From Lycorma delicatula (taxonomy: Eukaryota > Arthropoda > Insecta > Hemiptera > Fulgoridae): a stretch of 64,000 nt of DNA. Under the pieces are notes generated by a model. The model saw nothing but the letters and a program-made list of their open reading frames with translations. It had not been told where the DNA came from and searched no databases. This document shows positions 23,105 through 34,595 of this stretch, one piece after another (position 1 is the first letter of the stretch; every line of letters begins with the position of its first letter). The translations under genes and the position numbers were made by a program. The stretch covers positions 8,799,501 to 8,863,500 of the forward strand of contig NC_134460.1 in assembly GCF_047948215.1 (NCBI RefSeq), written 5' to 3'.

Positions 23105-23476
23105 ATTAAATGCAGTCAGAATGGGAAAAGAGAAATAAAGATCGGGGAAAGAAGAGAAGAATTTATACGTATTGCCGATGACATGGCGAGAATCCAAGTA
23201 AATTAAGTGGAATGCTTATTGACTTAAATGAAGGTTGCAAAAGTCAGGGATGAGGTTAAACGAAAAGAAGACAAAATGTATACTATTAGGTGGAAAAGAG
23301 GAGAGAATTAAGATTAAGATAGGAATTGAAGTTTTAGAGCAGGTGAAGAAATTTTGGTACTTAGAGTACTTAATAACTGATGACATGACTTGCACAGTAG
23401 AAATTAAAACAAAAATATCAAGAAGTAAACAGCCATTTAATAAGATGGAAAATTTGTTGTGAGGAAAGTTAAACTC
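23105..23476 (+). mobile_element. Second RTE-like LINE (family B), 5' part
   Basis: This is an older non-LTR element than family A. The plus strand reads a degraded IADDMA box (about 23174), then GMRLNEKKTKCILLGG, then an EVLEQVKKFWYLEYLI segment, and NKMENLL with a stop where a Cys codon is expected (23459-23461). It continues at 24293 after a nested R1-like insertion; reading across the insertion restores the expected order of segments. Confidence 0.7.
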
Positions 23477-23487
23477 AGGGTTAAGGA

Positions 23488-23910
23488 GTCAGGGATGCCG
23501 TTTATAATATCTGGCAGGAAAGATGGTCGCAGGAAGCTGTGGGTCGATGGACGAGAACCCTCATCCCCAACATCAAGCCATGGTTGTCGAGAAGATTTGG
23601 TGAGGTTGATCATCACCTATCGCAGTTTTTTACAGGACATGGTTCCTTCAATAACTACCTGCACAAAATAGGCAAGAGAGAAGAGCCAATTTGCAACTAC
23701 TGCAACGAGATAGATGATGCTGAGCACACCTTTTTTGAGTGCAATAGGTGGGACAGACTTAGACATAGTAAGGCACTCACAGGTATAATTCCAGAGACAA
23801 CAATAGACTACATGCTAAGAAGCGAGTCAAACTGGAATAATTTTGCTAGTTTTGTTAGACAAGTTGTTCTACAGAAATACTCCGATGAGAGAAGACAAGG
23901 TGTTGGCTAG
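23488..23910 (+). pseudogene. R1-like ORF2 C-terminus with zinc knuckle, frame open but truncated
   Basis: The translation includes IWQERWSQEAVGRWTR, WLSRRFGEVDHHLSQFFTGH and YLHKIGKREEPI, and then a CCHC cluster (CNYC, later His then Cys: CX2CX7HX4C) at about 23695-23745. A tail TIDYMLRSESNWNNFASFV and the stop at 23908-23910 follow. This is the post-RT region of R1-like ORF2 proteins, thought to bind nucleic acid. The frame is unbroken, but the RT core and endonuclease are absent because of 5' truncation, so it cannot encode a working enzyme. Confidence 0.75.
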
Positions 23911-24281
23911 AATAGGACTGGGTGGACAGCCTTGCTGGTGAGGTCCAGCATGCTGCGGTGTGTTGGCACTGATGAGCCACCAAGGACTCCACGGGTAACA
24001 GTCAGGCAACAGCACACTGAATACTGAAGGGACCCGGTACCGCGTCGCGGCGAACTGGGTCTGGTGTGGTGTAATAATGTGGTGTATTAGTATTGCCCTT
24101 TTGGGTCCCCAAGGGGGCAATATTGATAAAGAACTCTCAAAAAGAGCTAACCGGTAGGCCGACCTGCCTTGCCGGTATATAGCCAGTAGGTGGGGAGGCC
24201 TATTTGAGTTTAAAGACACTCCCCTGGGCGGCGTAATACCAACAATTCGGTCCGGCCTAGGGGAGCTGAGAGAAAAAAAAA
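23488..24281 (+). mobile_element. R1-like LINE 3' end inserted in family B, 11-bp target duplication
   Basis: AGGGTTAAGGA at 23477-23487 recurs at 24282-24292 after the poly(A), so this is a discrete insertion of about 794 bp in the family B LINE. It holds the last 140 or so codons of ORF2 and about 370 bp of 3' UTR, which is GC-richer than the surroundings. Confidence 0.85.
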
Positions 24282-24292
24282 AGGGTTAAGGA

Positions 24293-24709
24293 AGAGATTA
24301 ATGAAATGTTTTATTTGGATTGTGATGCTCTATGGAGCTCCAACATGGAGGATGAGAATGGCAGATAGAAAACGAAGTAAGGCTTTTGAGATGTGGACGT
24401 AAGTGCAGAATGATAAATATTCAGATGACAAGAATGTGTAACCAATGAAGTATTAAGGAGAATCGTAGAGAACACGAAAATGCTAAATGTGATTGGATAT
24501 CGGAAAAGGAACCGGCTAGAACACTGAATGAGAAAAAGGTGTTTGTTTATTAGAGGATGCGATAGAAGGCTTGGTGAACAGAAGGAAAGGAAGAGATTTC
24601 AAATGATGGATGGAATTATGGAAAAGAGAAAATATGCGGAAACAAACAAATTATAATAAAGGATACAAGGTGGAGACCAGCAGTTGTAACAGGACCTGCC
24701 CTAATGGCA
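24293..24709 (+). mobile_element. Family B RTE-like LINE, 3' part
   Basis: Continuing from 23476, this part reads LRKRLMKCFIWIVMLYGAPTW, ADRKRSKAFEMW, then frame-shifted equivalents of VTNEEVLRRI and of the MMDGI segment near 24605. It ends WRPAVVTGPALMAEHYE-like at about 24670-24720. The 3' end is split by the Jockey-like insertion at 24721-25633 and appears to resume at 25645. Confidence 0.65.
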
Positions 24710-24720
24710 GAGCACTATGA

Positions 24721-25633
24721 TTATTTTTCTCAATAACAATTGCAATCGGCTCTCCTGCGGATCCATAAGTAAGTTTCCTGACAAAAGCAGTGATAACAGA
24801 GTCCTTAATGAACCCCCAAAAGAAGTACTGCACAATAAATAGTTATAAGTAAACTTAAAGTCCAGTATGAAATTTCAAACTCAGTCATAAATCACAAACC
24901 ATTAATTTCAGCACCATGCAGTTCACAAAACAAACAAATAATAAAAAGAAAAAGAAAGAAAAAAATAGAAAAAAAAGGATAAAAAGAAAGAGAAGTAACA
25001 AGAAATTAGATATGACATCATTAAATTTGACGATGTTAGATTCCAAACTGTTACGCAGATCCTAAGTCGAGTGCATGGGCACATCTCAACCGTCGGACGT
25101 CCCTGATGTTATCGAGTAGATTAATTGCAAAGTGGTTTAAATGATTCTCAAGCCTCAGCAGGTATTTGACATTGCTGATGTGCAATCTCACGAACCGACG
25201 GGAGTTGCAGATAATCGTGAATCTCATCATTCCGCGTGAACCATGGCGCTTCGGCAATTACTCTCGCTACTTTGTTCTGGAATCGTTGTATAATTTTTCA
25301 CATTACTAGTACTAGCCGTTCCCCACAATTCTACACCGTACGTCCAGATTGGGCGCAGGATAGCCTTATAAATTAAGATCTTGTTGGATAACGTGAGACC
25401 TGAGTTCCTTCGTAGCAGCCAATGAAGTTCCTTGGTTGCGTTCAGCTGTTTCCTCTTCATCTTCACGTGACATTTCCAGGTCAAACGCCGATCCAGGTGA
25501 AGTCCCAGATACGACAGAGTCTCCTTTTGCGGGATCAAAACAGCATCGAAGTATACACTGGGACAGTTACCCCTCCCTATGGCAAATGTGACGTGCCTCG
25601 ACTTAACCTGATAAACCTTAATCTTCCTAAATG
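24721..25633 (-). mobile_element. Jockey-like LINE, 5'-truncated, 11-bp target duplication
   Basis: GAGCACTATGA flanks the element at 24710-24720 and 25634-25644. The minus-strand frame at 25538-25227 reads MIPQKETLSYLGLHLDRRLTW, MKRKQLNATKELHWLLRRNSG, then IYKAILRPIWTYGVELWGTAS, typical of the RT thumb of Jockey-clade elements. After frameshifts, IAEAPWFT-like and LLDNIRDVRRLRCAHALDL follow at 25250-25060. A long 3' UTR with a pyrimidine-rich tract (purine-rich on +, 24935-25000) reaches the 3' end at 24721. The insertion point lies in the last codons of family B. Confidence 0.8.
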
Positions 25634-25644
25634 GAGCACTATGA

Positions 25645-26191
25645 ATGAATGAAAAATATTATATTATCTGAATTTCTTAATAATCGATAGTATTATCGAT
25701 TAAATAGATAATCCTTAAATATTTTAAATTGACAAGGGCTGGTGAAAGGAATGATTACTAAGAAGTAAATAAGAAATATCTTTACAGATTTGAAGCAGAT
25801 ATTCTTACATACGGGAATAAATTTGAGTTACGTTACAAAAAGGTCATATTTTAGTTATCAATCGGTATTATAATTTTAGTTATGAAATATAGTAAATTTT
25901 TTTTTTTTTTTAGAAAACATCCTCAGAAATTATATTTATTTATTTTTTATATATTTTTGGAATATAATAATTCCTTTTTGTAAGCAATTTTAAAGTAAAT
26001 ATTACAATATAAACTCATTAATATAAAACGTAACTCGTCTAATGAAATAGAGATGAATAGTAACCACCATGTTAATTGGCCAAGCTGTGAATCTCTAAAA
26101 AAAATTCTTTGACAGATCTTTTGTAACGGTACATATTCTATAAATAAATAAATAACAAATTTCTTTTAACAAAAAGGTTTAATAATTTCAA
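25645..26191. other. AT-rich DNA, no gene recognised
   Basis: It contains a perfect 9-bp inverted repeat with a 4-base loop (TAATCGATA...TATCGATTA) at about 25685-25706. Otherwise nothing is recognised. Confidence 0.5.
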
Positions 26192-26504
26192 ATTTTTTTT
26201 CCACCCAATCCCCCGGGCCGGATCCACAACAAAGCAAAGCACAGCCCAGGGGATTGTCTAATCAAAAAGGCCTCCCCGTCCGCCGGCCATAAATCTAGTC
26301 CTACACGTCAGCACGCCGGTTAGATTTTTTCATTGCCTGCCTCTAACCCCTAGGAAGGGATATCCTAGCCCGACTATGTCGTTCCTGGACTCTACTCCAG
26401 AAGCCGGGACTCGGTCTTGACGACAATGTCTCTAGTGGGAGCACCCGGAGCAGAGCACTCACGCCAGGTCTCGTTCTTTTTCGCGAAAAGATGAGAGAGT
26501 CCCA
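26192..26504 (-). mobile_element. R1-like LINE, 3' UTR part, split by a SINE
   Basis: This is GC-rich sequence with poly(A) as poly(T) at about 26192-26200. It resembles the 3' UTRs of the other R1-like elements in the window (CCCGGGCC-type and GGGACTCG-type motifs). It continues on the other side of the SINE at 26827. Confidence 0.6.
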
Positions 26505-26516
26505 GCACCTCAACAC

Positions 26517-26814
26517 AAACCCACCGGGTTGGTCTAGTGATGAACGCGTCTTCCCAAATCAACTGATTTGGAAGCCGAGAGTTCCAGCGTTCAAGTTCTA
26601 GTAAAGCCAGTTATTTTTAAACGGATTTGAATACTACATCATGGGTACCGGTGTTCTTTGGTGGTTGGGTTTCAATTAACCACACATCTCAGGAATGGTC
26701 GAACTGAGAATGTACAAGACTACACTTCATTTACACTCATACATATCACCCTCATTCATCCTCTGAAGTATTATCTAAACGGTAGTTACCGGAGGCTAAA
26801 CAGGAAAAGAGAGA
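26517..26814 (+). mobile_element. tRNA-derived SINE, 12-bp target duplication
   Basis: The head has RNA polymerase III-type boxes: A-box TGGTCTAGTGA at 26530-26540 and a B-box-like GCGTTCAAGTTCT at 26587-26599. A body containing 'ggtgttctttggtggttgggtttcaat' follows, and the same body recurs at about 61133-61160. GCACCTCAACAC at 26505-26516 and GCGCCTCAACAC at 26815-26826 (11 of 12) are its target duplicates. It is inserted in the 3' UTR of an R1-like LINE. The tail is short and purine-rich. Confidence 0.85.
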
Positions 26815-26826
26815 GCGCCTCAACAC

Positions 26827-27320
26827 TGCCGCCCACCCTTGCAAGTACAGACGAACGGCAGCTCCGCAGGGGGCTGTCCCTGAACCCCTCTCCGCCACAT
26901 CATCCCTGGCTTTGTGCCAGAGTATCCGTGTCACAAAGTCAGTTACCACACCTAACCTCTCTACTCCTGATAGCATACAATCTATGATTGTGTCAACTGT
27001 ATGGTGTGGGGGGGGGCGGTCACCAATTCATAGGTGCGACGTTCAGTAGTTCACGTTCGGCAGTCGAACACGACGTGTTCCGGTGAATCGATCTCTTCGA
27101 AAGAAAGGCAGAAAGGGTCATCAGCTCTCCTTCTAGCATATAAGTATCCCCGAAACACGTCGTGGCCAGATACAAATTGGGTCAACCTACTGGTTGACCC
27201 AATTTGGGTCAACCCCAAAATTTGGTGACTTCACCAAAGCTACGGTTGACCCAAGGTTCGACCTGCCGGATCAGACGATGTGTTGATCGTCCTGTGGAGG
27301 ACAGGTCCCAGCGTACCTGC
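26827..27320 (-). mobile_element. R1-like LINE, ORF2 C-terminus
   Basis: On the minus strand, from 27318 down, it reads WQVRWDLSSTGRSTHRLIRQ, VEPWVNRSFGEVTKFWG and a stop, then in another frame LTQFVSGHDVFRGYLYARR, DDPFCLSFEEIDSPEHVVFDC (a Cys/His cluster whose first Cys pair is reduced to C-L-S) and, further down, IIDCMLSGVERLGVVTDFVTR. This is the post-RT region of R1-like ORF2. A local inverted duplication at 27173-27206 disrupts the frame just before LTQFVSGH. Confidence 0.75.
27173..27206. repeat. Perfect hairpin, 15-bp arms, 4-base loop
   Basis: Arm 27173-27187 is the exact reverse complement of 27192-27206, with loop TACT. A further partial copy (GGGTCAACC) follows at 27206-27214, and GGTTGACCCAA recurs at about 27243-27253. 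It lies inside the R1-like coding sequence. Confidence 0.9.
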
Positions 27321-28774
27321 CATTTATTAAAAGTAAATAATTACAAAAATATATGCAATTGAATTTTAACCTTATTATGTCTTCAAGTTAATTTTTTTAA
27401 ATAAAAACTTCTATAAGGATCTAGAAATAATAGTTGTAACTGTACAATTACATATATTTAAATAAATTGCAGTTATCTTCAAGTAAGATGTATGTGCAGA
27501 ATTTTCCTCAATACTGTGACTATTGTTTAACAAACGTTTTTAGTTAATTGGTTATAAAAGGTTGTCTGCATTTCTCACACTGCTTTTTTGTTTTATTAAA
27601 CAATTTAATATTGGTACTGATGCAATGCAGAAAGGAATTTCTAATCTAATCAATTTTTACGATACATTTTATATTGCTTTAATGTATCTACAAAAGATCT
27701 CTCCGGTTTCCAACATACGAAAAGAAATCTTTCTACATTATAAAACATGAAATGTACCATAGAAGAAATGGGATTAAAAAAAGATAATTATTAAAATAAT
27801 TCACCTGGTAGTAAAATATGAAATATAAAAATTAAAAAAGGAATAGTTGATATTCGGCTTTTCTATTATATTCTCATAGTATTCATAAAAATGGCTACAA
27901 ACATCCACCAGTTTTTCAAAAAGTTTTTAGATAATGGTATACTGAAAGAAGAATAAAAATTTATTTTGTCTTAGTTTCATTAAAATAATAAATTTATTTG
28001 TTCAACTGAAGTAAGAAACATAAGAAAACAGTAAAATTGACAATACGAATTAACCTTCTAGTTTTTAGGAAATTTTTTATTTTACTACTGAGAAAAAAAA
28101 TTACAATTATTCTTGCATCATGTAAAAACATATATTTTAAAAACGGAGCATTGTTGTAAACTGTACTAAATGAAAACTGATTGGCACAAAATTTTTTTCT
28201 AAACAGAGAAATTAATAGTAATATTAAAATATAATATAAAATGAAAACATAACAATTTTATAGCTAAGACGCTGTCTAATAGATATAATTCAACATTTCT
28301 TACCACTGGTTGAAACATTTAACCGTTTGGGGTATGTGATTTCTTCTGATATTTAAAAACTCAAATATTTGAGGATGTTATAAATGATCATTGGTTGGGT
28401 TTTTCTAAAATCAGAAATAAATTAAAACCCGAAATTAAACTTTACGTGACGAGTAAATAAATATTTTATTTTAAATCTAAAATATAAATTTTTTATATAG
28501 TGAATGTTATGGTTGCAGATTTGGCTTCTTAACGTTTACCTTAATAAATATTATTTAATGCAAAAGTTAAAGAATAAACCTTATTTTTTCTTAATTTTAA
28601 AACCTTTTTTTTTACCTCACACAAGAATTTTTATTTAAAAAAAAAGTCTACGATCAATTAATCTTAATTACATTTAAAATTCATAAAATTACTATCCAAA
28701 TTTCTTCTACCATTTTGAATAAATTGCAAATCAAATTAACTAATTTTTAAAATAATTATTTAGAATTATTCAAA
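27321..28774. other. AT-rich DNA, no gene recognised
   Basis: No family pattern is seen in any frame. The 62-codon frame at 27562-27750 has no recognisable motif. Confidence 0.5.
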
Positions 28775-29200
28775 GAATTCTTTAAGACGTTGGGGTCCCG
28801 TTTTGTAGCTGGGGGCGACTGGAACGCGAAGCATGTTCATTGAGGTTCGAAACTTACGACGACTCGTGGAAGAATATTAATGAGCTGCGTTGTTGAATTG
28901 AATTTCAATGTAATCTCTGGGTTGCAACCCACGTAATAGCCATCAGAATCAAGAAAGTGACTTACTTGATTTTTATGTGACCTCGGATGCGTCATCATTC
29001 TACACTTCGGTTAGGGATAATTATTACTCGACATCGGCTCACTCACCAGTCATGCTCATCATTTGCACAACGGTTGTAAAGAAGAGAAAGTCTTCGGATC
29101 TTTACAATAATATGACCGGTTGGGCTCATATGGTAATATCATAACTGGGTCGAGGTGTAGTAATCCTATTCTAGTGCTAAAGTTGTACTGTACTACTAAT
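28775..29200 (+). mobile_element. Jockey-like LINE endonuclease fragment
   Basis: The plus strand reads FKTLGSRFVAGGDWNAKHVH (about 28782-28842), then a stop where Trp is expected, then SKLTTTRGR and the ELNFNVISG segment (about 28850-28925). In another frame it reads LLDFYVTSDASSFYTSV and DNYYSTSAHSPVML (about 28950-29060), and finally NNMTGWAHM. This matches the C-terminal half of the APE-type endonuclease that cuts target DNA in Jockey-clade LINEs; GDWNAKH and the HSP near 29045 are its conserved residues. Stops and frameshifts show decay. The RT part is not adjacent. Confidence 0.7.
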
Positions 29201-29650
29201 CTAATAAAGTTATGCTTATTTTTTTCATGATAATTTTAATATACGTTACATTAAAATTAAATTTATATTATTTAAAATAAAATTAAACGATTTCATAACA
29301 TTTTAGATGAATTTTTAAGCATCAAACAGATTTAAAAACAAAATCAGGAATTTTCTGTATTACTTTCACATGTACATAAATATTTGCTCAAATAATTTTC
29401 ATTAACTCTATTTATTTAATATTATTACATGCGTTTATATTTTAAACTATTAAAATAGAATTTAGGCACATCGATTTTTGTTTACTGTATAATTAATTGG
29501 GTATTTTGCGACGCTGAGCAAATCAAGGTTTTTACCACAACTTACCGTTATCTATCCAGGTAAAATCTGGGGCAGTTCCTATTTTTTTATCGGTGATATA
29601 GTAAGCCAATTAATTTCTGATGTGACTTATATATTGTATATACCTTATCA

Positions 29651-29686
<36 letters not shown>

Positions 29687-30299
29687 ATAAAATGATTTAT
29701 TTATCTCATGTGTATAACGTATGATAAAATCTGTTTCGCATACTGTGATTTTAATTTAAATATATTAAATGAAAAAAAAAAAAAAACACCAAAAAACCAC
29801 CAAATTAAAAAAAACTAGTTATTAATAACAATTATTATTTATTTTATAACTATATAAATAACAAGAATGAATATTATTCTTTTTCTAATTTATTTATTTT
29901 AATTTTGTAATAAAATAATCACCAAGGAAATTTTTTTCTAATTTGTTTTATTTCACTGATTTACTGAACTTCTTTATTTTTATTTTGAACATAAATTTTA
30001 CATTTTAAACACTAGTTGTTTCTTACAGCCACAATTTTATGTATGTATTCTAGGTTCTTATATTCCGGTGAGAACGAAAATTCCACATCTTCTTTGGTTT
30101 TACAACAGCAAAAATAATATTTGCAGTAACATATCTCAGTAAATAAACCTTAGGTGCATCAAAAACGTCATTTTCTGAATGTTTTCTCTCTCTCTTCAAT
30201 TCTTTTGTGCATCTCGGGGGAAATTTATTTTCAACTCGGTTATGTTCATTTTGAATTTTTATAGCCAAGGTAACATACGTTAATTTAATAAATTAAACA
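29201..30299. other. AT-rich DNA with a (TA)n tract
   Basis: A (TA)n tract lies at 29654-29682. No coding sequence or named repeat is recognised. Confidence 0.5.
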
Positions 30300-30357
30300 T
30301 GATGCTTGAAGGCTTTCTTCAAGCATCAAGGACGAGTAAAAATCTTACTCGTCCTTG
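30300..30357. repeat. Two adjacent perfect hairpins
   Basis: Hairpin 1 has 12-bp arms at 30300-30311 and 30317-30328 with loop GCTTT. Hairpin 2 has 13-bp arms at 30327-30339 and 30345-30357 with loop AAATC. Both are perfect, and they overlap by two bases. The surrounding sequence is AT-rich and non-coding. Confidence 0.9.
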
Positions 30358-32748
30358 TTCAATTGTAACAGAACTTTAATTAAATTACATAATTATGAAT
30401 TTTACGATCAGATTTACGACTCAATAGTACCCATTAAAATCATGTTCAAAATTGTATATTCGTAGGATATTAATATAAAATTTACAAAAGAATTCAGTTG
30501 TCTGCGTCACCCGTTAGAAATAAATCTGAACTGAAATATCATCTTGGGAGACTAGTAGATAATCTCCTTCCTACATAATATTATTATTTGGTTCACGTTA
30601 TAGATCAAAAAGCAATATCTACAAAAAATTCAATTACAAGGTATGTATGAATGAATCCCCATAGCATTCACATCAGCTTCATAAAAAACAAGAAATTTTT
30701 TTATCAGAGAAGACCCGATCCGTAACGTACTATTTCTTTCGGACACAGCAATTGTAATTTATTGAGATCATTCCTTTCCAGATAATTAACCGTGAGAAAA
30801 AAAACCCAAACAGTCTATGAACAACTGATCACAGAGACTTAGCTCAGCTTCGGAGCACTTTAAGTCAGAGTTCCCCATCTTCAGCAAGTAGATGAGTCAT
30901 GTAATGATCACCAAAATGAGGTTTGATTTAGACTTGGTTTGAAATAAAAAAAATTCTGCTTATCCTGAAAGATAAACATCTATATGAACTTCCCTCTCAC
31001 TATATAATCAATATCTTTGCTGACAGGCCTTTTTGACATTGTTACCTCGCCTCTCAGATGACAATACTTCATGGAACCAAAAACTGTGGCCAATATTTGT
31101 TCACAATCAACGATCGGTTGTAAAATTCCACGTGTTTTTTTCAACTAACGGGCTAAACTCTAAGCCCCTTGACCTAATTTCAATAAAATATTATAAGGAA
31201 AATGTGTCATAATTCTACCTAGAATCGCATTTTTATTTTTGGACTTAGAGGGATATGAAAAGTAAAGAAAATTAAAATTGTAAAAAGGAGCCATTCATCA
31301 GTATGTAGGTTTGATATTTTTTGTATGCAGGCCAGCACGTTTGAATATGCGATTGATTGGTTTGTTAACTCTAGCTAGACAAAAAATCAACAAATTTGAC
31401 AAAGTAACTTCTATATAAAAGATATTTATTTTAATAAAATTTAAAGTCAGGGTTTTAAAAGAGATATCCAGAGATGTTAAGTGTCTCATATCTCAGGTCA
31501 TTTGCTGGAAAATTTTTCTGATGCTGACGAATAATTTAAGAAATAAAATGAATTAAAAAGAGATAAATAAAACATTTAAATTTATAAGTATTAATGATTT
31601 AATGTGTGTGCGTTTGTGTGGGGGCTGCGCGCGCGCATCAGTATGTTTAAAGTTATTACATAATTTTTTTTAGTAATTAGTTTACAATCTACTTTACTAA
31701 TTAAATTTTAACCTAGTGTTTGCTGTATGCTTAAATTTCGTTAATTTGATAATGAAGCCTTGTTCTTAAGCTAATTAGCAGTTTTGATCTTCCAATACTT
31801 TGGGAACCACCCTCGAACTTTCCTCTTTACAGGATTCAAGATATTAACCATACGTATCACCCACGTTTAATGAATGTTTAAGCGATGATTAATTACGCAC
31901 GGTTATTCATATTACTTAAGCACTAAAGCATATACATATGAGGTAATATTAAAGGTTTTTTCGTAGAATATTTTTAAATGTTTTTTTGTAACCAACATAT
32001 TAATTTATAATTAAAAATTACTTCTACTTTTTTTTATTGTTAAATTTATTTTTTATAACACTAGAATGCATTAATTAAAAGTAGCTGTTATAATGCAATT
32101 ATTTTTTATTAATACATTTTTTTTTAAATAATAAAAAGCACATGATAATTAAATTTAATTATTTAATAATCATCGAAAAACGGTAAATAGTTTTCTACGT
32201 TATTTTTTTAAATTTTTTAATGAGATTTATAAGTTACAACATAATTGGGTTTAAAAAATAATACAACGAAACTTGGATCTGTATTTTATAAAATTTGTGA
32301 AAAATTGGATGAAATAAAATTTATTTATCAGAAAATTTACACTTTAATAAATCTTGTAAAAAAATGATATCAGAAGATAGATTAGAAAACTTAAATAAAT
32401 AAAAAATTATTTGTGTTAGCAAAAGTTTCTTAAAGTAAAAATTCTGGAGCACAGTGTAATAATTATTTTCTTTAATAATTTATCATTATTTAAATTTATA
32501 ACTTTTATACGAGTAAATATATCTTATCATTAATTTTATTTTAAATCACGAGTAAACAAATTAAAACATGATCACTAAGCGTAAGAGAAAAGTTACGTCG
32601 TTTATAAAAAAAGAGTAAATATAAACTTGATTTTTACAAAATAATTTCCAGAAGCATCTGTTGCTTAATTATCTCATTATATCACTAGTAAAATAAACAT
32701 TATTTAAAAACTACGAGTAATTTTAATTTATTAAAATATAAAACATAT
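30358..32748. other. AT-rich DNA, no gene recognised
   Basis: The block at 30690-31140 is slightly GC-richer and contains 'ccaaaaactgtggccaa' (31077-31093), also found in the mariner transposase at 50578-50595. This may be a very old DNA transposon relic, but I could not align the rest. A (GC)n-like 'gcgcgcgcgc' run lies near 31627. Confidence 0.4.
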
Positions 32749-32760
32749 GTATCTTTAATA

Positions 32761-33281
32761 ATGCCGAATAGCACAAGCGAAACGAGCCTTCACTCAGAAA
32801 TATAATTTGTTTACATCAAAAATTAATTTAAACGTCAGGAAAAGATTTTTGTAAGTATATGTTTGGAGTGTCGCTTTATATGGAAGTGGAACTTGGACGA
32901 TCGGAGTATCTGAGAAGAAAAGATTAGACGCTTTTGAAATGTGGTACTATAAGAGAATGTTAAAAATCAGATGAGTGGATAAAGTGACAAATGAATAGGT
33001 ATTGCGGCAAATAGATGAAGAAAGAAGAATTTGGAAGAATATAGTTAAAAGAAGAGACAGACTTATAGGCCACATACTAAGGCATCCTGGAATAGTCGCT
33101 TTAATATTGGAAGGACAGATAGAAGGAACAAATTGTGTAGGCAGGCCACGTTTGGAATATGTAAAACAAATTGTTAGAGATGTAGGATGTAAGGTGTATA
33201 CCGAAATGAAACGACCAACGCTAGATAGGGAATCTTGGAGAGCTGCATCAAACCAGTCAAATGACTGAAGACAAAAAAAAA
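32761..33281 (+). mobile_element. RTE-like LINE family A, copy 6, 12-bp target duplication
   Basis: GTATCTTTAATA at 32749-32760 recurs at 33282-33293 after the poly(A). The copy begins at the CRIAQAKRA segment. In-frame stops arose at FLKVY (TTGTAA, near 32850), at RWVDK (TGG to TGA, near 32974) and at NEEV (GAG to TAG, near 32996), so only the last 88 codons are open. The intact target repeats despite three nonsense changes suggest it was inserted from an already damaged or fast-decaying copy. Confidence 0.9.
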
Positions 33282-33293
33282 GTATCTTTAATA

Positions 33294-34546
33294 TAAAACT
33301 GCCGTTGGTCCAGAAATATAGTGCTCTGAAACAGGAGTAATATTATATTATTTTATTTAACACTAGTTATTTTAAGCTGTTATCTGCTGTTTCACTCTTT
33401 ATAAAAGCTGGTTTTTTCCTTTGGAAAATAATAACTATTGTTCTAAAGCAAAAATTATATAGGAAAAAAGATCTTAGTTTACGTTATAACAAATGTATTG
33501 TGCATCAAAACTTTCTACAATATTTATTATAATTATCTAGAACAAAATATATCAGTTTAAAATTCATTAAGATGTAAGAAAATTATTGAAAATTTCTATA
33601 AAATATATGTAAAAGTTAGGATTTTTTTGTTTTTAGAAGAAATTAATTCAAAAAAAACAAATTTTCAGATTAATTTTTTGGCATAAGTCATTCCACATTT
33701 TTTTAATAATTTTGTAAAAAAAAAGCAATAATATGAGGAAAAACAACTTAAAAAAAATCCCAATTAGGAACTAGCCTCCAGTCTAAAGAAATAATCTTTC
33801 ATCATTTTCTTCTCCATCACAAACGTCTCCGTCCAATCGTTTGGCTTCAGAAGTATAGACTAAGTACCACGATTCTTTTACACGGTAAAAAATGCTTCAT
33901 TTTAGTCTTTAATTATTAGAAGGAACACATTCAGTTTACTATTTCCTGTATCCCAAATTTGTTTCTTAATATATCCTTTTACAGCTCTCAAAAAATGTTA
34001 TTTGTGAACGTTTTACGTACCTATCGTTCATTACCTATTTTTGTTACTCTTTAACATTTTTCTTAAATAATGTGCTACATAATAACTACGATTTTCTAGA
34101 ATTCTATTAATATGGTCTTTAAAGTCTATTTTTAATAATACGATTGCTAAGTCAAAAGTTATTCTGAATCAATTTATTTTAATTTCGATATCTATTTTAT
34201 CATATAGCATTATCATACCATAAATAGCTGAATAAATGAAAAATCTGACCTGGTTTATTTTCAATCGGATAAAATGACATTCAAAAAATTGTAATCTTTG
34301 TTTTAGAGAAAAGATATATATATAAAAAAAAGAAAAAAACTTTATGCATTTCTACAGTTTTCAGACTTCAGAGCTTTGGGGAAGATTTAGAAAATTATCT
34401 TCGTTCCTGGTCAACTTAGTTTCTCCTGTTGTATTACCTAAGAAGTTGTTACGTAATGTTAGAATAAACTGTTACCCAAGTCACATATTTTCACTGATAA
34501 TACTTTACGAAACTTTTGTTGTACCCCCACCGTATAAAAATTTCTT

Positions 34547-34548
<2 letters not shown>
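33294..34548. other. AT-rich DNA, no gene recognised
   Basis: No recognisable coding or repeat sequence is seen. An 89-codon frame at 34344-34613 runs into the TA microsatellite and shows no family motif. Confidence 0.5.

Positions 34549-34594
<46 letters not shown>
34549..34594. repeat. (TA)23 microsatellite
   Basis: A perfect TA repeat of 46 bp, followed by 'cgtata'. Confidence 0.95.

Positions 34595-34595
<1 letters not shown>

Noticed and set aside
30690..31140. Possible mariner relic from the shared 'ccaaaaactgtggccaa'
   Set aside because: Only one short block matches the mariner at 50039-51349; no other motif could be aligned.
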